DNA of 64,000 nucleotides from Lumbricus terrestris (GCA_949752735.1 OX457036.1:6850692-6914691); one strand, 5' to 3'; counted from the stretch's first letter, positions 31,656 through 44,470 are shown. A program made the numbers and translations. Notes: generated by a model from the letters alone, not told the origin.

Positions 31656-32629
31656 GATATTCTTATTTACATAGACACTCTCACACAGGCATACCTCGCA
31701 CACAAATACGCGTTTGGAAACACACAAATGCAATATTAATAATATTATTATACAAACATAATTATAGTGAGTGGTAGGAGTAAGAGGTAGGGCCTAGTTG
31801 CTGTCCTCACTTTGAATCTTCTTTGGTTATAACATTGCGACGTATCCTCGGTTGACATTAATTTTTTTGTCCCCGGGATTACTCTTGGTCCACCATTACA
31901 AACTGTTGCTTCAGTATTGTGTCACCTTCCCTACTACCGGTCTTCAACTGTTGATTTATCTTGATTTGTCTGCTCTTCCCTTTGCGACGATTCCTAGCGG
32001 AGAATTCCGGGTCGTCGCCGCCAAAATTAATGGTCACCCTACGAAGCTGATGAAGCCGGTAGGCTACTCTCGGCACTTGCAGCATGGGTCTGTGATTGGT
32101 TTGCGCCTATGATTTATGCATATCGAGTCATTTAACTAAACTGCGAATTCTATTTACACGAGCATAATTGTCTCAACTTTCAAATTGATTCACTTTTAAA
32201 GCTGACTTTATTTTCATTTGGTTTAACGTAATTTTTATCCACTAATAATAATGAAGAAACACGTCGTGATAAGACAAGCCAACAGTTGTTACTGCACGAG
32301 TGCTCGAGGCGCCAAGTAAATGAACAATATGCTTTGCATTACTAAACTTTTCAGCTACAAGTCTTAATAAGCGTGGAAAAATAATCTGCATATTTTGACT
32401 CAACTCAATTGTCCATATGAAACAATTTTGTCGCTATAGGACTTAAAAGGCTTATTACTTAAATTTTCTAAATCTGTGTTTTGACACCTTAAAATTATAA
32501 TTTCAGAACGCTATATAAACTTCTGGAAAATTAACTATAGACAATAGCATTGTGTTCTAATTAAGCAGGAATCGAGAGGCATCTTTATAACGAAACAAAG
32601 TCTATAAATAGCAAGTATAGCAATCAGCA
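31656..32629. other. No gene recognised
   Basis: CACACA-rich stretches around 31670-31725. The 86- and 68-codon overlapping frames at 31852-32112 lack motifs. Confidence 0.4.
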
Positions 32630-32631
32630 AA

Positions 32632-32730
32632 AACTTTGCTCACAAGTGCTGTAATACGCCGAACAAATTTCTGTCCAGGGTAACGGCCTACGTTGTCATA
32701 GACCGTGGTCAAATCAGATCCATCCATCCA
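32632..32730 (-). repeat. A-type dispersed repeat, copy 6
   Basis: Standard A unit with several substitutions, ending in (ATCC)n. Confidence 0.75.
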
Positions 32731-32984
32731 GCAAACTGCATAATTTTATTTTTCCTAAAGTGGGCAAAATAATATTTCAGTTATAGATTTTTTGCCAAGC
32801 CTACATTTTTGACTAATCGGCTATTATTAGTGCACTCAGCGTTTGCCTTGAATGGGATGACGAGTTGGCAAAGAAGAGAAATAGCCATCCACAAAAGAGA
32901 AGTCACGAGGGCTACATAAATTAGCTGCCTCATCGCTAGCTAAAGGAACTTCGTATACTTCACGGTGAAAACTGCAGCACTTCT

Positions 32985-33200
32985 ACATACATACATACAT
33001 ACATACATTCATGCATGCATACATACATACATACATACATACATACATACATACATACATACATACATACATACATACATACACACACATACACACATAC
33101 ATACATACATACATACATACATACATACATACATACATACATACATACATACATACATACATACATACATACATACATACATACATACATACATACATAC

Positions 33201-33231
<31 letters not shown>

Positions 33232-33297
33232 CATACATACATACATACATACATACATACATACATACATACATACATACATACATACATACATACT
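32985..33297. repeat. (CATA)n microsatellite, ~310 bp
   Basis: Nearly pure CATA with CACACACATACACACATA at about 33081-33098. All frames through it are artefacts. Confidence 0.95.
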
Positions 33298-33441
33298 CAT
33301 TTCACAACATTTTCATATCACATTACAGAACATTTTATGGCATATCGTAACGATAAAAGAAGCAATCACGCGCATGTAAATTGTACGATATTGTTGCATC
33401 TTATTTTACATCGAAACACACCATTGACCATACCTTGCAAA

Positions 33442-35321
33442 ACCGTGATCAGGGGCGGATCCAGGGGGGGCCAATCCGGCCATGGCCCCCCCCATTTCAA
33501 ATCACCATGGGACGTGGCCCCCCCATCCAAAAAAAAATTCAGGGTGTCAGTCATGCACAGGAGAATTAATGTATAAATGTAATTAAAATCTGTAATAAAA
33601 ATAATTTATAAATGTATTTAAAATCTTATCTAAGTCTCTCACGCAATTGCATTGTCTTTATATAAAGAATCGAAATGAAACAATCTTTCAACAGTATCCA
33701 ACTATGATTTGTGGCATGGAATGTATGTTATTCGTGTATATATTCGTAGTAAATTGTAAAAACATTAACACCAATAAACACAATTATAACTAAGTACAAC
33801 TAACTATTAATTACAAATCAAGTTAACACTAACAACAGTGTTTGGAATGTAATTTATTTTTTCAAGATGCCAACAAAATTTCAGGGCAAAACAAGTTAAG
33901 TTTTGAGTTTAGTCTATATGTGCAAGAAAATGCGGTGAATGATAACACATGTTTACTCCTTGTTTTTATTTATATCTTACTATATTTCATTCAGTAGTGG
34001 GAAGTATTTTATTTATTCTAGTCTTAAAAGTCATCTGTTTTTGGGATGCTAAATTGAACACCTTTTTTTGAAAATTTCGCACGGAAGACTAAAAAGTCAT
34101 CGCTCTTTTTAGGCGAAAAATTTAACACCTTTTTTAAGATTTCGCACGGATGACTACAAAAGTCATCAGTATTTTTGGATGCCAAATTGAACACCTTTTT
34201 TGAAAATTTCGCACGGAAGACTAAAAAGTCATCGCTCTTTTTAGGCGAAAAATTTAACACCTTTTTAAAGATTTCGCACGGATGACTACAAAAGTCATCA
34301 GTATTTTTGGATGCCAAATTGAACACCTTTTTTGAAAATTTCGCACGGAAGACTAAAAAGTCATCACTCTTTTTAGACGAAAAATTAAACACCTTTTTTA
34401 AGATTTCGCACGAATGACTACAAAAGTCATCAGTTTTTTTAATTCTAAATTGAACACCTTTTTTTAAACTTTCGCACGGGTGACTAAAAAGTCATCACTC
34501 TCCTTTCAGGCGAAAAATTAAACACCTTTTTTAAGATTTCGCAGGGATGACTACAACAAGTCATCAGTTTTTTGGGATGCGAAATTAAACACCTTTTTTG
34601 AAAATTTCGCACGGAAGAATAAAAAGTCATCACTCTTTTTAGACGAAAAATTAAACACCTTTTTTAAGATTTCGCACGGATGACTACAAAAAGTCATCAG
34701 TCTTTTGGGATGCGAAATTAAACACCTTTTTGGAAAATTTCGCATGGAAGACTAAAAAGTCATCACTCTTTTTAGACGAAAAATTAAACAACTTTTTTAA
34801 GATTTCGCACGGATGACCAAAAAATTTCATCAGTGTTTTGGGAAGGAAAATTGAACACCCTTTTTGAAGATTTCCGGCGGATTACTTAAAAAAGAACATC
34901 TAGTTTTCAGGAAAGAAGTTTTTAAGTAAAGTCTATATTTATTGAGACCTTATGGCACTCTTACAAGCACTGAAAAGTACAGCTAATTTGTTAAGATAAC
35001 AGCTTAAAATGCTATCATTGCAATGTGAAAATTCAAAAAGTTTCTGGTGGGGAGGGGCGTATCCCCTCCCCACACCCCACCCCTACCACTATCGGCGCTG
35101 CGCGCCTCATGATTGTCTTCAGACGGTCAATTATCTACCCCTCCGAAAACCTCAATTCCCCCAGAGGTGGGGGCTAAATTAAACTCTGGTTTCGGCCAAA
35201 AACGACTAAAAAAGTTCATCAGATTTTTCGGCGAAAGATCAACGAAAAAATTTCCGACCCCAGCCCAAACATTTTTTGGCCCCCCCCTTCGAAAATTCCT
35301 GGATCCGCCCTTGACCGTGAT
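33442..35321 (-). mobile_element. Non-autonomous hAT element, family 1, copy 2 (1864 bp plus TSD)
   Basis: Ends CAGGGGCGGATCCAGG (33450) and, inverted, CAAGGGCGGATCCAGG (ending 35313), flanked by ACCGTGAT on both sides (33442-33449, 35314-35321). Opposite orientation to the copy at 5884-8256. The tandem array is at 34020-34900. The 122-codon repetitive frame at 34024-34392 (FSKKVFNLASKNTDDF-like) is read through the array and has no independent support. Confidence 0.9.
34020..34900. repeat. ~68-bp tandem array inside hAT copy 2
   Basis: Regular units with GAACACCTTTTTT, GATTTCGCACGGATGACTAC and AAAGTCATCAGT; more uniform than in copy 1. Two alternating subtypes (TGAAAATTTCGCACGG / TAAGATTTCGCACGG) suggest a dimeric ~135-bp higher-order unit. 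Confidence 0.85.
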
Positions 35322-36035
35322 ACAACACTTAATCTTACTACATGCACGTGAGATTGTTCATTGTTCAATGTTGTTCATAATTATGGTATTCTTGCTGTTT
35401 CATTACGTTGAAAACTGTTTAGTTACCAGTATCTATTTGTATAATTATTGCGTCAAGTGAAGGATTGCAAGCCGTTGAAACTAGTGCTACAGTGCTACAG
35501 CTTATATGCGCGTCCATTTATAATGTCAATGTGAAACAAATAAACGGTGTATGAGAAAATTATTATTTAAGATCTTGAGACCAACAAGAGAGGCTATGAA
35601 ATCGACGTTGGCATAGAAATATTTATTGGCGTTTACCTCCTCATTTCTGAAGTATGCAGGACACAATTGGGTTAGAGGGCAATTAAAGACGCATATGGCA
35701 CCAGCATTGGAGCTAGCAACAAAACATCAAGGAGGAAGCCGGATAAAGCTATTGAACCCCATTAGGTTGACTCATCCACTTAATCACCACAATTGTGCTG
35801 GTAGAATTGGTAATTGGACACCGCCAAGCAGTTATTGTAGCCTAGACCTTTAACCTTTATCATCCCAGACACTGAAATTGTCATTCTATCACTTCTTAAT
35901 TTCGATATAGTACACTTTACTACATATTATAGAGGCAATCAGTGCAAAAAGCAATTTTTACAGTTCATATAGGAATTATGCATATGTTCCCAAAGGGGAA
36001 CGTAGGGTCACTTTGACTGATAAAATAATAGCTTT
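35322..36035. other. No gene recognised
   Basis: A 75-codon plus frame (35626-35853) has no recognised motif. Confidence 0.4.
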
Positions 36036-36039
36036 TTCA

Positions 36040-36312
36040 AAATGATGCAGATATGCAATTTTGTAAAAGCTGTGATTGACTTTTTTCGATTCGATCACCT
36101 CATCCACCATCAAATCTCGCCCAAGAAGGACCGCCTCAACACAACGCCATACCAGTGCTATCAGCCAACTCTCGACGCCGAGTTTGGTGTCAAACTCGAA
36201 GCCGAGAAGAAGCCATCGAGAAACGACAACACCGGAAGGACAAACTGACCACAAGTCACACCCGGTTGCGACCTTTCCCTCGCAAGTTCGTCTTCGTTTG
36301 TGAACTATCTTC
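36040..36312 (+). repeat. Partial copy of the duplicated Olig-like segment (downstream part)
   Basis: Aligns by eye with 61760-61965 and 46750-46980: blocks CTCGCCCAAGAAGGACC, CATCGAGAAACGACAACACC, GGAAGGACAAACTGACCACA and a TTCCCTCGCAAGTTCGTCTT-like end. It lacks the bHLH part. The 118-codon minus frame and the three plus frames here do not agree with those of the other copies, so coding status is doubtful. Confidence 0.6.
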
Positions 36313-36327
36313 TGCTTCCGCTTCATA

Positions 36328-36640
36328 TTCATTCATTCATTCATTCATTCATTCATTCATTCATTCATTCATTCATTCATTCATTCTTTCATTCATTCTT
36401 TCATTCATTCATTCATTCATTCACTATACACATTTATATAGCTCCTCTTGAAAGTTACTACTCAGGATCGCTCGTGACCCACCCTTGGCTGAAGAGTACT
36501 GTTTTTAAGGCTCTGATAAATTGCTTCTCAGGAAACCCGAGGCATAAGGCGTAAATACAGTGGAAGCCCATTCCATATCATGTGGCAAATAACAGAGAAA
36601 GCACGGTGCAATCTAAGAGCAGTTTGTGATCATGGACTGA
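36328..36640 (-). pseudogene. CR1/L2-like LINE 3' end with (ATTC)n tail
   Basis: (ATTC)n at 36328-36425, then TTTATATAGCTCCTCTTGAA...GATCGCTCGTGACCC, then inverse C-terminal coding traces (GGAAGCCCATTCCA, AACAGAGAAAGCACGG), decayed. Confidence 0.7.
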
Positions 36641-38750
36641 GTAGTTCACCATAAGACAGCCCTCCCATCGACTATATAATTTCCGTTGATTAGTGCAGAG
36701 AGAAACATATTATGCCATCTTTTAGAGGGAATGTAGAGCTAGTTTTCATGTTAATCAGTAATTTGGTTTTCTATAACAAGAAGTGCTCAAACTAAAAAAA
36801 AACTTGTGCAAATACGTGATATTTTATCACAACCCAAACCAGTGAAAGCGTCTGTAAGTAGCTAAGCAACATAATATTCGAAGAAACAGATAATGGAAAT
36901 TGAACTGAGCAGCCGAAAGAACTTATAATTATTAGCTGAAACAGATGTTGACGATGGATTGAGAAATGCTAAGTTTGTAAGTGAGGTCATCCTATTTTGC
37001 CTTCAGGCTTAAAACACAACAATGATACAACCCACAAATCGGTACCATGAACGAAGAGTTGAGTTTGTTATTATAACGCCGGTTGAAATCAAATTAAAGG
37101 TGTCGAAGTTTATTGTAAAACAATTCCTGGTTCCGCCGAGAATTACTGAGCAAAACTTTTTGTCGACGTATGTTAATGGCATGTATTCCACTACAAGCAA
37201 CAACAACTCATACAAGCTGACAAATAGACAGACAGGCACACATGCAGACAGGCAGACAAGCAGACAGGCCAATACAGCTCAATGTGCTGAGTAGGTTGGA
37301 GATCCCTGGTTAGGGTGTCTCGCAGCACAACCACAAAGTCAACTCTCTTCATGTCTTGTGGTGGAATTGCAGGCTGACACCCGACCGACGTCTGAATACC
37401 ATATCCTTTCACTTATATGCGTTTGATAAACCTTTTTCAGTCCTTTGTCACCGTTGGGTGGGACATTCTAAAAATTCCGATTCGATCCTATGGCCCACCG
37501 TGTGCATCATTCAACAACAAATATGGGTCTGTTGTCTATGGCAGTGAGTCAATTGTAATATTTATAGCGGATACGGTATTCGTTGCTAAGGGCCATCAAT
37601 CTCTGACACCACCCCAATGAATAACGGCCATTTTGAAATACCTAACACAAGATTATTTAAGCATAGCCTAAACTTCGCTTTTATCTGCTTAAAACACTTC
37701 CTGATATGTAATGGTTAAGGTTTCTGCTCAGTGGTTTCGCCAAGCCCTTAGTTAAGTTTTTAGTTAAGTCATTAGTTAAGAGTTGTTTTTCTCGTTATAA
37801 ACAGAAATGTCTATTGCTTAATATTTTTTCTCTCTCCCTCATCATTTTTTATTCCTACAATTGAATGTTCTGTCATGTTTTTCTTTTATATTTTACATGA
37901 ATTATGGGTGGCCCTATTAGCGGGATTTTCCATCCCTTCTGGGTCTCCCCTTCTTCGCCAAATTATGTTAATGTATTATTCAATGCCATAATTGTATCAT
38001 GTCTGTTTGTTGTTTTGGTTGAGGAAAAAAAATAATAAAAAAAATAAAAAAATAAAAGTGTCTATTCCAGGTTTTGAAAACAGCAAAAAGCTTCCGTATA
38101 CCATTAGTCATAGACCTTCTTCCTTTTGTTTAAAGCGTCGTTATTTCTATGAAGCAAGCTGAAATTACTGTTTGGTGAGTAACGTTGATTAGGCCTATTA
38201 CGAATTTTTTAGTGCATGTTCAACACCTCTGAGACCGTTTCAATGAATGATATAAATTGCCTGTAATTTAAAGAACGCGTAGTTTTTGTATACAGCGTAA
38301 TTATAATGGACGATTCTATAATGAAACAGCGTCGTTAAACAGTTTCCTCTAAGGCAGCAGAAAATATTACAGGTCTAATTGTTAACCTTCTCGGTTATTG
38401 CAGGTACACAAACCTCCGCTACTGCAGAATAGGGCCACAATTTTGTTCGAGATATCTCCTGCCAACCCGGCCATAAAGAGTACACTGGTGACATACGCTG
38501 TGGCTGAGAAATTGAGATATCGAGAGAAAGAAGTGGCCTTCCTCCAATAATTATGCCTACGCTAAGAAAAAGAAGTTACCATAGTGATTAATGTGACATG
38601 GATAAGCTTATAATTCTTAAAGGACTGATCGTCCTGTACGTTGCAGTTAAACCCTCAACAAATTAATTTTCCAGTCGATCTAAAAAGCCATTGAAGTCAT
38701 GAGCCGTTGAGCAGTTAAACCGTTTGTTGGTCGTCTGTTGCTCAAAAACG
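36641..38750. other. No gene recognised
   Basis: GACAGACAGGCA stretch at about 37225-37270. The 37060-37190 block has weak similarity to 55900-56000. Frames at 37022-37620 show no motif. Confidence 0.4.
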
Positions 38751-38751
38751 A

Positions 38752-38826
38752 TTATGGCAAAGATGCTCTGCGTGGCCCTCCTCCTTTCGCTAGTATTGGG
38801 ACTGGCGATGTCAGAGTGCGATCGTT
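38752..38826 (+). CDS. Mini-ORF with signal-peptide character, diverged B relative
   Basis: ATG to TGA, 24 codons: starts MAKMLCVALLLSLVLGLAMS and ends with Glu-Cys-Asp-Arg. It has a classical n-region, a Leu-rich core and small residues before a likely cleavage site. The DNA is a diverged plus-strand copy of the inverse B repeat (GCCCTCCTCCTTT...TTGGGACTGGC). If this is an exon, the next exon would have to join before the TGA; there is no clear donor within it. It could equally be a decayed repeat. Confidence 0.3.
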
Positions 38827-38997
38827 GAGATTTTCAGTATTTCCACCATTTATGCGTCGATGAATGTGACAATTAAAACATAAATTATTCTTCCTATATC
38901 TATCTACCAAGCTATCTATTTATCCAGCCTTCTTTGTATTCGTTTTAACGTTGACTCTACTTGTGTCTCCATTGGTATCTCTGTATATATCCCTCTG

Positions 38998-39168
38998 TCT
39001 CACCCACACACCCATACACACACGCACACGCACACACATGCACGCACGCACGCATACACGCACGCGCGCACATACTTATACGCACGAACATACACACACT
39101 CATACGCACGGCGCACGAACGCACACAAACACGTACGCGCGCACGAATACGTATACTTGGCACACACC
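38998..39168. repeat. CA-rich microsatellite
   Basis: CACACA / CACGCA mixture. Frames through it are artefacts. Confidence 0.9.
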
Positions 39169-39717
39169 TGTGAAGTATAGCTTTTCGATGTTGTAACAAA
39201 TCCGGAAGATGGAAGAACCGCAGAATTATGAGATTTGGCTTGAGCTTACCACAAATTAAATTACTGATCTTGTCCTGCCCTTAGCTATTATATTATAGCC
39301 TAACATAGTTTTCAGAGTGTCTTTTAACTAAGCGTTTCGTATAGTTTTAAGCTATAATATAGCGCGAAAAAATTATGATAATTATAGAATAAGGCACCCT
39401 TCACTTTACAAGAGCAAAAGAATGAACAGGTCAACCGTTACTGATAATAGTATATACCGTATTAATGACTTTTTTTAACTTATTAGTCGCTTTGAATCAC
39501 TTGCACGGTTAGTCTGGCGTCGCTTTTCTGCTAGCGCGTCAACACGTGACATCTCGTAAAACACAAAATTGTACGTGGACATTACAGAAGTCTATAATAA
39601 TAGGATTGTTTTTAATTTAAGACGATGCACCAACTCTACCGTTGCTCGTACTTCGAAGAACCAGAACAACAAATCAAATCGAATCAAGGAGACAAACTTA
39701 ACAAAATATATTAGTAA

Positions 39718-39960
39718 TGAAACAGTGCTTAGGAAATGATGCTGATAGTTACAATTTGGTTGAACAGGTGACCCGGAAGGGGTCTTGCAACCCGGGCAGA
39801 CGGGCCCACCTAGGCGGTGATACCCTGATGGCCATTATTAAGCCGTCATGGAGTGGTCTTGGCACAAGATGTAATGAGACAAAACAACTTTAAGAAGGAG
39901 ATAGCAAACACCTTAACTAAAAGCAAGGCTACACATTCGAGGATCATATAGGGCCTTTTC
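39718..39960 (+). repeat. Dispersed repeat D, copy 2
   Basis: Matches 22505-22775 (ATGATGCTGATAGTTAC, GGGGTCTTGCAACCC, GTGGTCTTG, ACCTTAACTAAAAGCA). Confidence 0.6.
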
Positions 39961-40027
39961 TCGAAGTATGATGCACAATTGCACATTATCATGTGCACAG
40001 TTGCATACATACGTGAACAGACTAACA

Positions 40028-40273
40028 TTTGGTCGACTTGTTTCCCGATATCGCAACGATCTATGCAATTTTAATATCATGATGCTGAGTGCGATTTATT
40101 AGAGCGGAGGGGGGGATCCGATTTGACCTGGGTCTATGACAACAGAGGTCGTTACCCTGGGCAGAAATTTGCTCGGCGTATTACAGCACTTAAGAGCTTT
40201 CTTCTTTCGCACTCAGCATCATGATATTAAAATTGCATAAATCGTTGCGATATCGGGAAACAAGTCGACCAAA
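40028..40273. repeat. 67-bp inverted repeat enclosing an A repeat
   Basis: The arms 40028-40094 and 40207-40273 are inverse copies with one mismatch. The 112-bp loop contains A copy 7 (about 40110-40206). Confidence 0.9.
40110..40206 (+). repeat. A-type dispersed repeat, copy 7
   Basis: The plus frame reads GSDLTWVYDNRGRYPGQKFA and onward, and is open through the unit. Confidence 0.75.
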
Positions 40274-40358
40274 AGTCGCGAGCTAAAGAAAGACAATTAA
40301 ATTTTGACTCGAAGCATTAAATACATTCTTTATTGGGTCTGATGTCCTGGGCATGACG

Positions 40359-41878
40359 TTAACCTTCATCCTACCAACACATTTTACATACGTTGTTTAC
40401 CAACTGGGGTCCGAACGGACCCCAAACATATATACATGCATACTTGTATATATACGCACAAACACACATATATAATTGCATGTATGTATGTATATGTAGC
40501 CTATGCATGTATGTATGCATGTCTGTATAAATGTATGTATGTACGTTTGCAGGTAAGTATGTATGCATGCAGTGGTGTATGTATGTATAATATGCATGTA
40601 TATGTAATATTATGTATGTGCCTGTGAATGTATGTATGCATGTACGTATGTATGCATGTATGCATGTATATGTATCATACATACAATGCATACATACATA
40701 CATACATAATGTATATATGTATGCACATACGAACATACATACCCCTGCATGTATTGTATGTATGTGGGTACTGTATGTATTGTATGTATGTGCCATACAT
40801 ACAATACATACATACATGACATTGTATGCATATATGCATGTATAATACATACATATATACATACCTACATACATACATACGTACATACATACATACATAC
40901 ATACATACGTACATACATTATGTATGTTTGTATGATGAAGAATGTATGCATGTATTGTATGCATGTATTGTATGTATGTATGTATGTATGTATGCATGTA
41001 TGTATGTATGTATGTATGTATGTATGTGTGTATGTATTTATGCATGCATATATGTAATTATGTATGTATATATGTAAGCAGTATGTATTCATGAATGTCT
41101 ATGTATGTGCATATGTGTGAATACCCAAATGTATGCATATACGTACGTATGTATGCAAGCACGTTTGCACATACATGCATACATACATACATGCATACAA
41201 ACACACACATACATACAAACATACATACATTCATGCATACATCAATATACATACATACATGATGAGCAAACAATTGTCAAACATGCAGGTATTCGTGCAT
41301 GTATGTATGTATGTATGTATGTATGTATGTATGTATGTATGCTTGTATGTATGCTTGCATGTGTGTGCATATTTGCATGTATTCGTGTCTGAATATATGT
41401 TAGTATTCAGCATGCATATATGCATGCATGTAGTTTTGCTTTTATGTACATACATTGTGATATATGAATGTGTGCATTTATGTTTGTATGTATGCTTGTG
41501 TGTATGTTTGTATGTATGTATGCATGTATTTTTGGGTTATGCATATAAATAACATTACCTTGACGAATTGTCCTTTGAAAAACAGTCCTAGAACCCAAAT
41601 CTTGTGGTGCAGAGTTGCAGAAATCCAGCTCTACATTATCCAAAAAGCTCATGCGTAAGCTGTTTTACGCTGGGGTCCGTTCGGACCCCAACAGAAAAAA
41701 AATTATTAAAAATTCAAAATAATTTTTTTTCAAAAAAGTATCTACAGCATTTCATGTAGGACAGACCTATGGACAAATTCATAAAATGCCGACTCTTAAT
41801 CATTTATCGAAAAAAAGTTGCACAGCAGTTTATGTGCTTGGGGTCCGAACGGACCCCACTTGGTAGGATGAGGGTTAA
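40359..41878. mobile_element. TTAA-flanked piggyBac-like element (family 3) filled with microsatellite
   Basis: TTAA at 40359-40362 and 41875-41878. Ends CCTTCATCCTACCAA versus CCCTCATCCTACCAA. Subterminal palindromes GGGGTCCGAACGGACCCC (about 40406-40423) and the same near 41840-41857, plus GGGGTCCGTTCGGACCCC at about 41672. The interior 40430-41540 is alternating TATG/CATA microsatellite. No transposase. Confidence 0.85.
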
Positions 41879-41879
41879 A

Positions 41880-42335
41880 CTGCATCCATCCTCCGCCACA
41901 GGGAACCAACAATGTCCCTGCGCCGGTCCTAAGCCCGGACAAAAGGAGGAAGGTTTGCCAGATGGGTGGCGATACGCTGGCAGTAAAAGACCAATACGAT
42001 TGAAATCCGCAAAAACCACGACACAAGGGACATAGCGACCCAGATGCTCCAAGGTGTCATGATGTGGGGCAGACATGCACAGGCCGGTCAGAACAGACCG
42101 GTGGAGAGAGTCGGAGGAGAGAGCATGGGACACATACGGGCATTGACCCAGGTTGTCCTTCATGCCTCTCTCCCAATATTCTCTTCAATCAGACAAGGTG
42201 GTCCTGCTGCTCCAAGATGTTAATGGTGTGGAGCAGACCTGCTGACCGGACCGGTTGAAGCTGAGTAACATGACGCGAGACAGACTCAGACAGAGAGTGG
42301 CGTCGGACTCCTACGGGCACTGTGCCTAGGGATAT
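41880..42335 (+). repeat. B-related repeat followed by a ~140-bp tandem duplication
   Basis: CGCCGGTCCTAAGCCCGGAC then AAAAGGAGGAAGG is the B core in a different subfamily. Two degenerate units follow (about 42042-42160 and 42190-42330), both with a GCTCCAAGRTGT...GTGKRGCAGAC block and CGGGCA. A similar CCCGGATAAA phrase occurs in RTE-type LINEs of many organisms (memory, unverified). Confidence 0.45.
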
Positions 42336-42364
42336 TCATAATAATTATATATTATTGGGTCTGA

Positions 42365-42450
42365 CAGTAATCATTCAGTCAGAAATTTATACAGCGCCCC
42401 TTCAGAGAAAAACTACCTAGAGGCGCTCCCGACTCCAGCTCCCGTATGTA
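42365..42450 (-). pseudogene. CR1/L2-like LINE tail fragment
   Basis: ATTTATACAGCGCCCCTTCAG and GAGGCGCTCCCGACTCC, the inverse of the tail hairpin. Confidence 0.6.
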
Positions 42451-43895
42451 TGACGTTGCATGTATTATTTTATGCCTGTATGTAGACTATAATAATTATT
42501 GTAGATTGTTGGAGTTATGAAAGCCACGACGTGCAAATTTATATGACCGACTGTTTATTTATTACCATAGACTAGTCCATGGGGGTGGGGGTAACGCTTT
42601 TGTTAACACACGCTAGCATGGAGAGCGAGATGTACCGAGATCGTGCCCCGTAAAGTGGACGTGCTTTGTAGGCTGCTATAAGCGCCGTGTATTGCAGGCC
42701 AGACCTTCTGCGGTGAATTTTATGAGAATTCAAAATGTCGCCGTCGGACAAATAAATAGTAGCCAAAATAGGACGAGGTCGCGATGACGATATTTTAAGT
42801 CGCGAGCGCTTTCAAAAGTAGCCCAACACGTGCTTTCATGACGACCTGGCAGGCATGATGTGGTAGCATTCTTCATCCACCTGGCAGCGCAGTAAAACTG
42901 CCAAACATTTTCGGTTGTTTATAGACTTTGATGCCATAATATTATTAAGAACTTAAACTCTAGGCTTGCTGGCTGATTGTCCTGTCCTGTCCTCAACTAT
43001 TATCGATACGAGGTTTGGACGTGCCATGTAATTAAAAAGTCATAATCAGTGTGCATTGGACTTCGGATGAAGTAATTTTACATAATATTAGGTGACTTTT
43101 TTAGTCCAAACTTTAGGTTCTTTCAAAGTAATTGATTAAAGGATTTCGAATATATTTGATTTTTCATAAATATACATTTATTTTAAAATGTGATGGGTTG
43201 AAGTATATTTTTGAGTGTGCACCATAGATCTAATACCCTGAAGAGAAGTCGGTCAGCACGGACACAGAATGGCTTCCCGCAATCCTCGTCAAAGGTAGAT
43301 TCGGTCCTTCGTTCTCCAGGAGTACGTGATGACCGCCATGGTTGGGTGCCAAACAGTTAAATTCTATTTCCATTATTTTGACCATCAGTTCACCCTAATC
43401 ATATCGCGTTCGTCATTATGAGTTCGAATTAATAATAATTATTATTTAGAATTTCATATCTATGTAGGGCGTGTATAACTGTATATAAGTATCATTATAT
43501 ATTAAAAACAATCGGCTCCACGGCTTTCGTTACTCCGCACTGTTTGTATCCAAGGATTGTTTATACGCAAGACTGAAATCTACTTATTTAATATCGTTGT
43601 ACAAGTTGTTAAACGATGTTCGGGACTCCGTCAATTTTCACATCTTTTTTACAAAATAAAAGCATTCAACTCATAACATTTGCTAAGGTAGATTGACGAA
43701 CAATTATGTTTACAAATTTAAACTAGGACACCAAATGGCAATTATAGTTATAAATGTTCAATGCATATAATTCTAACTTCAGATACTAAGTACTACATGT
43801 AACTACATCGTGCGACAAAGCATAATAGGTCAGGTTAAAGAATTCTCATACACCTTCATATACGGAAGCTGGAATCTATATAAACATGAAAACAT
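42451..43895. other. No gene recognised
   Basis: AT-rich. A 64-codon minus frame at 42572-42766 has no motif. Confidence 0.4.
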
Positions 43896-43897
43896 TT

Positions 43898-43996
43898 AAA
43901 AAGCTCTAAAGTGCTGTAATACGCCGAGCAAATTTATGGCTAGGGTAACGACCTCTGTTGTCATAGACCCTGGTCAAATCGGATCCATCCATCCAT
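43898..43996 (-). repeat. A-type dispersed repeat, copy 8
   Basis: Standard unit; possible AAACATTT duplication on the two sides. Confidence 0.75.
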
Positions 43997-44191
43997 ATAA
44001 TAAACATTTGATAGGAGAACCACAACCATTGGTTACTATGTTTCTCCCAGATTCCGATGACATTGAAACTGCTCGCCCTGCCAGACATTGTATCTTGTAT
44101 GGATAATATCTTCTGCTTCTATATCAAATAGATGCATGACGTTTTAAGGGTATGTTATTTCGATCAAACAAATGTGTGATAAGTTTTCATC

Positions 44192-44470
44192 GTTTCATTC
44201 ATTCATTCATTCATTCATTCATTCATTCATTCATTCATTCATTCATTCACTCATTCATTCCGAAATCTTTTATAGCGCCCCTTCAAGAAACCTACTCAGA
44301 GGCGCTCCCAGCCCAGCCACAGCTAAAAAATGTGCCTTGAGCAACTGGTAGAAAGCAGGCAAATTATTTCGAGGTAGTAAGGGTAGTGCAAGCTTTGGGT
44401 GCAAGTGTACTGCCATGAGAGAACAAATAGGTCAACTTGTTAGAAACTGCGTCGGAAAAGTTAATATAAA
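44192..44470 (-). pseudogene. CR1/L2-like LINE 3' end with (ATTC)n tail
   Basis: (ATTC)n to about 44258, TTTTATAGCGCCCCTTCAAG, GAGGCGCTCCCAGCCC, then decayed C-terminal sequence. Confidence 0.75.

Noticed and set aside
32960..33379. Frames of 60-200 codons
   Set aside because: Translations of (CATA)n; the appended tail is hAT terminus sequence.
34024..34745. Repetitive protein FSKKVFNLASKNTDDF-like
   Set aside because: It is the tandem array of a non-autonomous hAT element read in one frame; the other copy does not keep the frame.
6400..34900. CRISPR-like regular repeats
   Set aside because: Units are contiguous tandem repeats without unique spacers and lie in animal transposons.
35976..36332. 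118-codon minus frame as a host gene
   Set aside because: It is antisense to a duplicated segment and not open in the sister copies.
40371..41552. Frames up to 224 codons, Tyr/Ile/His/Thr or Met/Tyr/Val/Cys
   Set aside because: TATG/CATA microsatellite translations.
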